Assembly (NCBI GenBank): GCA_035566895.1
Contig: DATMQA010000144.1
Span: forward strand, 1-20,185
DNA: 20,185 nt
Origin: DATMQA01 sp035566895
GTDB taxonomy: Bacteria; Verrucomicrobiota; Verrucomicrobiia; Limisphaerales; UBA8199
Direction: 5' to 3'
The translations under genes and the position numbers were made by a program. Below, one piece after another: positions 13,648-20,185 of this stretch (position 1 is its first letter; every line of letters starts with the position of its first letter). The notes below the pieces were generated by a model. It saw only the letters and a list, made by a program, of their open reading frames with translations. It did no database searches and was not told the origin of the DNA.

Positions 13648-14997
13648 GTGGCAAGGACCGGACCCGGCATTGGTTCGGTGCGGCAAACAAAACTGGTGCT
13701 TGATCTGCCCGGAACGGCGGTCCAACAATGGCCTGTGAAGTTCACCCGCCGCCGTTTCCTGACAGGCACCGCCACCGCGGGCGCCCTTTCGCTCGTGCGT
13801 CCCGGCCTCGCTGCACCTTCCTCGAGTTCCACTCCACCCGCCGCGCCTTCCGATTCCGCACTGGAAGAAGCCGGCGCCAAACCGGTCCTCAAACTCAGAG
13901 ACCTGAAGGAGCCGGTCATTATCGAATCAATCGAACTGCTCCACAAAGGCCGCGAGCATTTCGTTCGCGTCCGCTCCAAATCCGGCGCCGAGGGCATCTC
14001 CGTGGACGATGGCCGGCTAAAGGTGCTGCACCCGATCCTGAACGAACTGGTGATTCCGTATTTCATTGGCAAGGACGCCCGGGATTTGGAAGAGCATTTG
14101 TTTCAGGTCTATCGTTATCAGAGCAACTACAAGCTCCTGGGACTTGCCCTCTGGTGTCCAGTTGCACTGGTAGAGTTTGCCATTTTGGACCTGTTGGGCC
14201 AGCTCACCGGCCAATCCCTGGGCGAATTGCTCGGCGGGGTCATCCGCACCAGCGTGCCTTTTTACGTCGCCAGCGGCCGGCGCGATACGACGCCCGAGCA
14301 GGAAGTTGATTACCTGAAAAGTCTCATCGACCAAACCGGCGCCAAAGCCGTCAAGTACCGCCTGGGCGGACGCATGAGCCGGAACCAGGACGCCATGCCG
14401 GGCCGGACGGAGAAACTCATCCCGCTCTCCCGAAAAGCGCTCGGCGATAAGATGGCGATCCTGGCGGACGCCAACAGTTCCTACGACCCACCCCAGGCTA
14501 TCCAGGTCGGCCGGATGCTCGAGGACATCAAATCGATCCACTACGAGGAACCATGCCCGTTCGATAATTTTGACGCGACGAAGAAAGTCGCCGATGTCCT
14601 GACGATTCCAATTGCGCTGGGCGAACAGGAGGCCAGCCACTGGCGCTTTCAATGGATGATTCGCAACCACGTCGCTGATATTGTCCAGCCCGACCTGTTT
14701 TACTATGGCGGTTTGATTCGCTCGAAGCGCGTCGCGCGGATGGCCGAGTTGAGCGGCCTGGCCACGACCGTCCATCTCTCGGGCGGTTTCGGCTTTGTCT
14801 ATTCGCTCCACTTCGCCTCCTGCACGGAAAAAATCGGTCCCTGGCAGGAATATAAGAAAGGCGTCGAAACCTACGGCAAGTGGTTCGATCCGCCCTTGCG
14901 GATCAACGAGGGCGCTTTGAGTATCCCGAAAGGCCCCGGGCTGGGCCTGGCTGACCCGAAGGAACTACTCAAGGGCGCAACGCCGGTGCAGAGCTAA
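13648..14997 (+). CDS. Tat-exported mandelate racemase / muconate lactonizing family enzyme
   Basis: Encodes 449 residues from GTG 13648. The Tat motif FTRRRFLTG lies at residues 32-40, so GTG 13735 (reading MKFTRRRFL, 420 residues) is the more natural start. It is an enolase-superfamily protein with an N-terminal capping domain (~88-200) and a barrel (~200-420). Metal ligands are D274 (LADANSSY), E300 or E301 (HYEEPCP) and E326 (LGEQEAS). The base motif on strand 2 is K236-Y-R238, a KxR version of KxK. H376 (TVHLSGG) lies where the opposite-face base is expected. It likely abstracts a proton alpha to a carboxylate, as sugar-acid dehydratases, racemases and epimerases do. Substrate is unknown. 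Export of such an enzyme is uncommon but seen in Planctomycetota and Verrucomicrobiota. Confidence 0.88.
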   Translation: MARTGPGIGSVRQTKLVLDLPGTAVQQWPVKFTRRRFLTGTATAGALSLVRPGLAAPSSSSTPPAAPSDSALEEAGAKPVLKLRDLKEPVIIESIELLHKGREHFVRVRSKSGAEGISVDDGRLKVLHPILNELVIPYFIGKDARDLEEHLFQVYRYQSNYKLLGLALWCPVALVEFAILDLLGQLTGQSLGELLGGVIRTSVPFYVASGRRDTTPEQEVDYLKSLIDQTGAKAVKYRLGGRMSRNQDAMPGRTEKLIPLSRKALGDKMAILADANSSYDPPQAIQVGRMLEDIKSIHYEEPCPFDNFDATKKVADVLTIPIALGEQEASHWRFQWMIRNHVADIVQPDLFYYGGLIRSKRVARMAELSGLATTVHLSGGFGFVYSLHFASCTEKIGPWQEYKKGVETYGKWFDPPLRINEGALSIPKGPGLGLADPKELLKGATPVQS

Positions 14998-15011
14998 TCC
15001 CATTCGGTCGC

Positions 15012-16412
15012 TCAGGCCGGGGGAGATTGCCGCGAGTCAACGGTTTTGCCCCCGTCCGTCAAATGCCGCACGAAATCGATGTGGGTGCGCAGGCTGTAGA
15101 ACAGATCGGCAAATGAGGCCGGGACTTTGATCTGATTGACCGCTCTTTCGATCTCATCCAGCCGCTTCAGTAATTGTTCGCGCTGCGCCGAGTCCGATAC
15201 GCCGGCCAATTCCCGCTCCAGCCCCAGCAGCGCGCGATACCAGCGGAAGATGCGCGCGCGGATGCGCCAGCGATAGAAGGGCGGGATGCTGCGCAGCACC
15301 GGAATCAGGACCACCACCATCGGGACGAACACCACCACGACCCGGCTGGTTAGACTCGCCAGCCAGAACGGCAGGTAGCGGTAAAAGAAACTCTTGCCCG
15401 ATTTGTAAAACCGGGCGGCGTCCGCGCTGATGGGGAAGTCGTGCTCGAGCGGGGCGGGGAACTCCCCCTTGTGCTGGAGCAGACTGGCGCGGCCATGCAC
15501 TTCGCGCGCAGCCTCCAGCAGCAAATCCGAGAGGGCAGGGTGCAGATGTTCTCGCGCGACCAACTCGACGGTCGGACCGATCAGATAAACATCCTGCGCG
15601 GGAAGGTTTTTCCCAAAATCAATCGAGCCTTGAGGCAGTTGGAGGATGCTCAGGTAGCTGAAGCGCCGGGTGTACGCGGCTGCTTGCTTGAAGCTCATGA
15701 GGTGAATGTTCGTCGTTCGCAACAGCTCCCGCATGGTGGCCGCCGAGGCGTCCTCCCCCATCAGAAACACTGCATCGATGGTCCCGTCCAACAGGGTCCG
15801 GGCTGATTCCTTCGGCTCGGAATCCAGGAGCGTGGACGAGTCGCCAGGCTTGATCCCGTTGGATTCCAGCAGGGCCAGCGTCAGGGTGCGGGTGCCGCTC
15901 CCGACCGGTCCGATGGCGATGCGCTTGCCCGCCAGTTCCGACAGCAGCTCCACCGGGGCTCCGCGATAGAACACCAGCAGCGGCTGATAAGAAATGCTGC
16001 CGAGCGACATCAACTTGTCCATCCTATCATTGGTGACTCCGCCCTGGACGAAGCCCACATCCACCTTAAAGGCGGGGTCCACCAGCCGTTGGAGGTTTTC
16101 CAACGAACCGTGCGAATCGAGGACCTTCACTTTCACCCCGTAGCGAGCCAGGACGCTGGCATATCTCATCGCGTTGGTGTGATAAACACTGCCCTCCGGA
16201 CCGCTCGTAATCGTAATCGTCGTGGGGGGTGCTGATCTCAGGAATAAAAACACCGCCAGCGCGAGCAGGAGCAGGATAAAAAGAATCGCGCTGATCGTGA
16301 ACGTGCGGCTGATGCCGAATATCTCCATAATCATCGCCAGCACGCCGGGGGCGCTGGTGGAAGCGCTTCCGGCAGGCTCCGGGCGGGTCATATCATCTTT
16401 ATCCTTGCTCAT
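15012..16412 (-). CDS. TAXI-family TRAP-type solute-binding membrane protein
   Basis: Encodes 466 residues from ATG 16412 (MSKDKDDMTRPEP...). One membrane segment lies at ~36-58, then a TAXI-type binding domain (~64-330): ITITSGPEGSVYHTNAMRYASVL, DVGFVQGGV and AGKRIAIGPVGSGTRTL. A second membrane segment at ~351-376 leads to a basic C-terminal cytoplasmic helix-rich region (~380-450). TAXI proteins usually feed glutamate or other carboxylates to TRAP permeases, but no DctQM-like gene is nearby. Two membrane anchors suggest a sensor or an accessory role. The frame is open further upstream, but that part overlaps the divergent gene and looks non-coding. Its stop lies 14 bp from the convergent stop at 14997. 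Confidence 0.85.
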   Translation of the reverse strand: MSKDKDDMTRPEPAGSASTSAPGVLAMIMEIFGISRTFTISAILFILLLLALAVFLFLRSAPPTTITITSGPEGSVYHTNAMRYASVLARYGVKVKVLDSHGSLENLQRLVDPAFKVDVGFVQGGVTNDRMDKLMSLGSISYQPLLVFYRGAPVELLSELAGKRIAIGPVGSGTRTLTLALLESNGIKPGDSSTLLDSEPKESARTLLDGTIDAVFLMGEDASAATMRELLRTTNIHLMSFKQAAAYTRRFSYLSILQLPQGSIDFGKNLPAQDVYLIGPTVELVAREHLHPALSDLLLEAAREVHGRASLLQHKGEFPAPLEHDFPISADAARFYKSGKSFFYRYLPFWLASLTSRVVVVFVPMVVVLIPVLRSIPPFYRWRIRARIFRWYRALLGLERELAGVSDSAQREQLLKRLDEIERAVNQIKVPASFADLFYSLRTHIDFVRHLTDGGKTVDSRQSPPA

Positions 16413-16515
16413 CGCGTGGGAGCGTAGGCTCCGGAATTCGCTTGAACAAGATGAAACTTTTTTGAATCCAAATCCCTCCCCAAAGTCATCACACTGGAAA
16501 GAAAATGAAAATGCT

Positions 16516-17292
16516 ATGACAAAGAACGTCCCCAGTTTAAAAGTTTTGGCTCTGCTGAGTTGGCTGGTCCTGCCCTTGGCCGGGTCCTCCGTGCAGGCCC
16601 AGAACGTCAACGTCAATCTCGGCGGCAACGCAGCCCAGAACCAGAAGGCCACACAGGAACTCGCCGAAAAACTGCCGCCGGACAAAGCCGCCGATTTCCT
16701 GAAAAGCCAAGACGCCTGGGAGACTGTCGGCGCCACTCTCCAGTGGATGCTGACGGCGGCTATCCCGCTGGGCATTGTCGCGCTGGTGCTGACGTTTCGA
16801 TATCGGCGGCAGAAGGTAGCCCACGAGACCATGCGGCTGATGATCGAGAAGGGTCTGCCGGTGCCGCCGGAAATGATCAACCCGCCGCCGCCGATCAAGC
16901 CGCCCAGGAGTGACTTGCGTCGCGGATTGATCTGGCTGGGGTTGGGGTTCGGACTGGCCTTATCATCTCTCAAGCTGGCTGGCGAGGGTTTCTGGACCCT
17001 CGGTCTTATTCCAGTCTTTATCGGGGTGGCCTACTTGATCTGCTGGCGGGTCACTCTGCTGCGGGAAAAAAGCGAATGCCGGCAAGACAGCCTTTGGCTC
17101 GGGCTATTTTGGACGCTGTTTGGGGTCGCCACGGGAGTGGCTATGCTGACGATGAACAATGCGAACGGCGACTGGGATAAAATCGGCGAATGGTGGGGCT
17201 TCAGTCTGATTCCTACGGGCGTCGGCGTGGCGTTCCTGCTGCACAAATTAGTGACATGGTTGATTTCCCGGAAAAAATCGGTTCAAACTTAA
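16516..17292 (+). CDS. DUF6249-like membrane protein
   Basis: Encodes 258 residues from ATG 16516. A signal peptide (~1-28, ending SVQAQ) is followed by a short periplasmic stretch. A membrane helix (~73-93) leads to the conserved-looking cytoplasmic segment VAHETMRLMIEKGLPVPPEMI, characteristic of DUF6249 proteins. Four more hydrophobic segments follow (~130-150, ~155-175, ~190-210, ~225-245). The gene lies 3 bp before an ECF sigma factor, in the common pairing of such proteins with sigma factors, so it may take part in sensing or be co-regulated. It is divergent from the TAXI gene. A four-codon frame (ATG 16505 to the TGA overlapping its start) precedes it. Confidence 0.75.
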   Translation: MTKNVPSLKVLALLSWLVLPLAGSSVQAQNVNVNLGGNAAQNQKATQELAEKLPPDKAADFLKSQDAWETVGATLQWMLTAAIPLGIVALVLTFRYRRQKVAHETMRLMIEKGLPVPPEMINPPPPIKPPRSDLRRGLIWLGLGFGLALSSLKLAGEGFWTLGLIPVFIGVAYLICWRVTLLREKSECRQDSLWLGLFWTLFGVATGVAMLTMNNANGDWDKIGEWWGFSLIPTGVGVAFLLHKLVTWLISRKKSVQT

Positions 17293-17295
17293 CTT

Positions 17296-17826
17296 GTGGC
17301 CTTCTCCGATGCCGACCTGCTGGCGCGCGTTCTGCAGTCCGAGGATCCCAACGCGTTCGGCGAACTGGTGCGGCGTTACCAGTCACCGGTGCGAGCGTTT
17401 TTGCTTCGTATGACCAGGGGTGACGCGCACCAGGCTGACGATCTGGCGCAGGAAACCTTTGTCCGCGCGTGGCGGAAGCTGGACCAGTTCCGAGGCACGG
17501 GCCGGTTCTCGACCTGGTTGTTTGGGATTGCCATCAACGAACTTCGGAGCCGAGCCCGGCGTGACCGCCGGCTGCGGTTTGAGGCGCCTGAGGACCTGGC
17601 CGCGGATATGGACCTTGCGGCGGAGAGGCCCAACCCGGGCGTACGGCTGGACGTCAACGACGCCTTGCAACGGTTGACCCCCGCGGAACGCGCGGCGCTC
17701 GTGCTGTGTTGCCAAAACGGCCTCACTCACGAGGAAGCGGCCCAGGCTTTGAACTGTCCGCTCGGCACGGTGAAAACCAATGTCCTCCGGGGCAAAGAGA
17801 AAATGCGAAAATGGCTGCAACTGTGA
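17296..17826 (+). CDS. ECF RNA polymerase sigma factor
   Basis: Encodes 176 residues with a GTG start 3 bp after the upstream stop. Region 2 (~10-78) includes FGELVRRYQSPVRAFLLRMTRG, the core-binding DDLAQETFVRAWRKL and the -10 recognition segment FSTWLFGIAINELRSRARRDRR. Region 4 (~115-172) has LTPAERAALVLCCQNGLTHEEAAQALNCPLGTVKTNVLRGKEKMRK. Length and domains are standard for extracytoplasmic-function sigma factors. The gene downstream encodes a membrane protein that could be its anti-sigma factor. Confidence 0.93.
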   Translation: MAFSDADLLARVLQSEDPNAFGELVRRYQSPVRAFLLRMTRGDAHQADDLAQETFVRAWRKLDQFRGTGRFSTWLFGIAINELRSRARRDRRLRFEAPEDLAADMDLAAERPNPGVRLDVNDALQRLTPAERAALVLCCQNGLTHEEAAQALNCPLGTVKTNVLRGKEKMRKWLQL

Positions 17827-17827
17827 G

Positions 17828-18175
17828 ATGAACGATAAACCCTTAAAAGCGGACGAAACCCCCGACCCAATTGAGAGGTTACTCCGCGAATCTGTCACGC
17901 CGCTTCCTGATGACGGCTTTACGCGGCGCGTGATGCTCGCGCTGCCTCCGCGCGGCCGTCCCGATTTACTCCGGTTCGGCTTGCTCGGCAGCGCGCTGCT
18001 CGCGGGAGCGGTCGTTTTCCTGTGCCGTGCCCCGGCCGCGGGAGAGACCGTCCTCGAATTCCTGCGCCACGCCCGCCATGGTGAGTGGGTCCTGGTGCTG
18101 GGGTTGGCGCCGGTGATAGTCGGTCTCGGGGCGCTGCTTTGGGGGCTCGTATCAGTGGCCCTGGAGGAGAGCTGA
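17828..18175 (+). CDS. Putative anti-sigma / sigma-associated membrane protein
   Basis: Encodes 115 residues; the ATG at 17828 is one base after the sigma-factor stop, indicating coupling. The cytoplasmic N-terminus (~1-50) contains PIERLLRESVTPLPDDGFTRRVMLALP, a short linear region common in small proteins encoded after ECF sigma factors. Two membrane helices follow (~50-68 and ~85-110). It lacks the zinc-binding HxxxCxxC motif of ZAS anti-sigma factors. The anti-sigma role is inferred from position. Confidence 0.65.
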   Translation: MNDKPLKADETPDPIERLLRESVTPLPDDGFTRRVMLALPPRGRPDLLRFGLLGSALLAGAVVFLCRAPAAGETVLEFLRHARHGEWVLVLGLAPVIVGLGALLWGLVSVALEES

Positions 18176-18278
18176 AACTCGGAGTAGGGTGCCGGTCACT
18201 CGTCGCCCGTCACGTCACACTTTTCATTCGACAGATTTACCGGTTGAGTTTGGCCGCGGAGTTGGTAATTCTCACCCC

Positions 18279-18740
18279 ATGCGACCGACCTTGGCCTGGT
18301 TAATCCTGCTCTGGCTGGCGTTGCCGTTGCCGGCGGAGGCCGCGACTGGGCGCGTGCTTAAAGTGCTGCCGCAATTCCTCGATTTGAAGGGGCGCAATTC
18401 CCTTTCTCCCAGTCTGTATGAACGCGACGCCTACCAGGCCGTTTTGCGCGCGCACCCGGAACGGCGTTCCGCCATGCGGTTTAACGTGCAATGGAAAACC
18501 AAGGGCCCAGTCTGGGATCCGCTCAAGGTGCGGGTCGAGATGCGGGGGATTGTCGAAGGCAACCTTCCGAAACAGCTCATCCTGGAAGAGCCCGCCCAAC
18601 CGGGTGGATGGTTCAGTCATTGGACCGGCCTCACCCTCACCAGCCAGCAATACAAAACGCTCGGGGAGGTGACCGCCTGGCGCGTGACGCTATGGGAAGG
18701 CGAGCAGCTTCTGGGCGAACAAAAGTCTTTCCTGTGGTAA
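18279..18740 (+). CDS. Secreted hypothetical protein
   Basis: Encodes 153 residues from ATG 18279 (MRPTLAWLILLWLALPLPAEA), which gives a clean Sec signal peptide (~1-21). The frame extends upstream to 18189 but only the inner start yields a sensible signal. The mature protein is beta-rich and includes LKVLPQFLDLKGRNSLSPSLYERDAYQAVLR, FNVQWKTKG and RVEMRGIVEGNLPKQLILEE. I do not recognise a named family; it reads like a conserved Verrucomicrobiota periplasmic protein. It lies about 100 bp after the putative anti-sigma gene and may belong to the same regulon. Confidence 0.65.
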   Translation: MRPTLAWLILLWLALPLPAEAATGRVLKVLPQFLDLKGRNSLSPSLYERDAYQAVLRAHPERRSAMRFNVQWKTKGPVWDPLKVRVEMRGIVEGNLPKQLILEEPAQPGGWFSHWTGLTLTSQQYKTLGEVTAWRVTLWEGEQLLGEQKSFLW

Positions 18741-18759
18741 GGCCGATAACCGCCCCGTC

Positions 18760-19905
18760 TCACCCTCGCTTTTCCTGCGTGCGCAGCGCTTTTTCGTAGC
18801 ACTCCAACGCTTCGTTGAAACGCTCCATGCGGTTAAACAGGCCGCCTTTGTGCAGGTAGGCGACCGTTAGCGAGGCGTCGGCCGCGATCGCCCGGTCATA
18901 ACATTCAATGGCTTCGTTGAGTTTTTGCATCTGTTCGAGGGCGGCGCCCTTTTTGACGAGCGCTTCGGTATGGCCAGGGTCGAGCGTGAGGACTTCGTCG
19001 AAACACGCCAGCGCCGCTTCCGCCTGGTCGAGGTTGAGCATCGATTGCCCTTTGCCGAGCAACATCGTGATGCGCCCCGATTCCGCGGACTCGTCCGGCG
19101 AACCCGCCGCATCTTTGCCGTTCCCGTTGGATGGAGCGGAGCCAGGGCTGGAGCCTTGGCCGGACTGCTCGTCGTGTGCCGGCGCCGGGCCGGTCGTGTG
19201 TTCCAGCTCGAAAATGCGTTTCTCCAGGCGTTCGAGCGCTTCGAGCAGCCTCAGGTTGGACTGTTCCGCCGGCCCCACGGTGACCAGCGGCGGGTCCCCT
19301 GGGCCAAGCGCAGCCAGGGTCGGGCCGGCTGCCAGCGCCCGGGTTGCAGGCAAAGCGGCGGAGATCTCCGCCAGCCGGCTGACTGCGCGCCACTGGAAGT
19401 AGGCCATGGATAACACCGCCAGGAACCCGATACCGGCAAACGCCGCGCCGACGACAAACATGTTCCGATTCGAGTTCTGCATGGCGCTATTGACGTTCTG
19501 CATCACATCCAATTCCCGCGAGCGCTGCGTGGCGAGCCCTTCCTCAAGGGTTTTCAAACGGTCCACCAGCGCATTGGCCGTCTGCTCGGCGGCGACGCGC
19601 GCCTCCTGGCGGTTCTGTTCGATCGCAAGCTGGGCGGCGTGGATTTGTTCCTGGAGATGCACATAGCTGCGCAGAGTCTCTTGCGAGTTGGTCTCTTGCG
19701 ATTTGAGTTCGGCTGGCGGCGCATTACTTTCTGCGCCGAAACTGTGCCAAGTGGCGCAAACCAGCCATAAAACCAGAAGGGCAACCGCTTTAAAACTACA
19801 AGCCAGAGACTTCATCGTGAGAGATGGCATAAGGACTGTGCGAGCAAGTTGCTGACGTTCGATTCCGCACCCTGTTTCTGATGTGCAATGCCGTGTGCTG
19901 TTCAT
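18760..19905 (-). CDS. Membrane-anchored TPR protein
   Basis: Encodes 381 residues from ATG 19905, which has AGGAG nine bases upstream. Internal starts at 19830 or 19815 would place the hydrophobic segment (~38-52) directly as a signal peptide. A coiled-coil-like Gln/Glu-rich part (~75-135) precedes a membrane helix (~148-170: MFVVGAAFAGIGFLAVLSMAYF). A second short coil (~212-240) and a low-complexity Gly/Ser/Ala linker (~240-275) follow. Three C-terminal TPR repeats (~278-378) include AEAALACFDEVLTLDPGH, LNEAIECYDRAIAADAS and FNEALECYEKAL. TPRs mediate protein-protein contacts. The gene is convergent with the secreted-protein gene. A specific role cannot be given. Confidence 0.85.
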   Translation of the reverse strand: MNSTRHCTSETGCGIERQQLARTVLMPSLTMKSLACSFKAVALLVLWLVCATWHSFGAESNAPPAELKSQETNSQETLRSYVHLQEQIHAAQLAIEQNRQEARVAAEQTANALVDRLKTLEEGLATQRSRELDVMQNVNSAMQNSNRNMFVVGAAFAGIGFLAVLSMAYFQWRAVSRLAEISAALPATRALAAGPTLAALGPGDPPLVTVGPAEQSNLRLLEALERLEKRIFELEHTTGPAPAHDEQSGQGSSPGSAPSNGNGKDAAGSPDESAESGRITMLLGKGQSMLNLDQAEAALACFDEVLTLDPGHTEALVKKGAALEQMQKLNEAIECYDRAIAADASLTVAYLHKGGLFNRMERFNEALECYEKALRTQEKRG

Positions 19906-20127
19906 GCCGGATTGCTCCTGAGAATGAGCAGGACCGGTGCGGTTGTCAAGGGAACTCGTCTGCGATTTTCCATTTTTTCGCTTTTGGATTTACGATTTTA
20001 CGGATGGGAATGGCCGGCAAGCCGCGGCTGGAGGGCAACCAATGCTGCCCGCAACTCCTTCATCCGCTTTTTCCAACTGTTTGCTTGCCCGGCGCCAAGG
20101 GTTAATGATTGCATAAGGCTTGACCGG

Positions 20128-20185
20128 ATGAGTGCAAAATTCTGGAAACGTTTGGCCCACGAGCGCGAGTTGTGGCAGCAGGGCC
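20128..20185 (+). CDS. Start of a gene leaving the right edge
   Basis: A plus-strand ATG at 20128 opens a frame to the window end (MSAKFWKRLAHERELWQQG). Only 19 residues are visible, with a basic amphipathic look. A weak promoter-like TTGCTT ... AATGAT pair lies about 30-55 bp upstream. Too short to identify. Confidence 0.35.
   Translation, partial: MSAKFWKRLAHERELWQQG

Noticed and set aside
16413..16972. N-terminal extension of the TAXI protein frame
   Set aside because: The extra residues are antisense to the DUF6249-like gene and its upstream region and have no natural composition.
1..20185. CRISPR array
   Set aside because: The regular repeats (10-bp and 22-bp) have no unique spacers of CRISPR length and no cas genes are present.

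Overview
The window looks like chromosomal DNA of a soil or freshwater Verrucomicrobiota bacterium (Pedosphaera / Limisphaerales type). This is inferred from content, not from a database match. Supporting features are a prepilin-like protein with an H-X9-DG motif, a PilT-type ATPase, a two-PDZ trypsin-like protease, Tat-exported enzymes (an enolase-superfamily protein and a class C beta-lactamase-like hydrolase), and a moderately high-GC genome with weak Shine-Dalgarno use.

Region 1 (1-~1640) looks like an accessory, plasmid-like module. A minus-strand gene for an HTH protein (85-579) overlaps the start of a further minus-strand gene leaving the window (104-1). It is divergent from a plus-strand winged-helix, replication-initiator-like gene (664-1074). 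Between them is a long inverted repeat containing a perfect DnaA box. The HTH gene carries a strict 10-bp tandem array (15 units, 411-560). The initiator gene ends in three 22-bp repeats followed by AT-rich DNA. Two small genes follow (1242-1409 and 1412-1699), and the second is cut off at its 3' end.

Region 2 (~1640-3065) is a fragment of an ABC uptake operon of the nitrate/sulfonate/NMT1-THI5 class, with lower GC. The permease lacks its N-terminus and the binding lipoprotein lacks its C-terminus, so the fragment is bounded by breakpoints on both sides. Region 3 (3066-3991) holds a SnoaL-like protein, a stretch of uncertain coding, and the remnant 5' end of a gene resembling the next one.

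Region 4 (3992-5578) is a GAF-AAA-Fis sigma-54 activator. Region 5 (5690-9895, minus strand) is a gene group: CBM48-like glycogen-binding protein, PilT-like ATPase, HtrA-like protease, a possible mini-gene, and a prepilin-like protein. Region 6 (9896-11005) is about 1.1 kb without a convincing gene but with strong hairpins.

Region 7 (11006-14997) contains a membrane-anchored DUF4230-like protein, a convergent beta-lactamase-family hydrolase and a divergent enolase-superfamily enzyme. Region 8 (15012-20185) contains a TAXI-type solute-binding membrane protein and a divergent four-gene run: DUF6249-like membrane protein, ECF sigma factor, putative anti-sigma membrane protein and secreted protein. 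A convergent TPR membrane protein and the start of a further gene complete the window. The most unusual part is the left 1.1 kb, where repeats, a DnaA box and two DNA-binding proteins suggest a cryptic replicon or partition locus.
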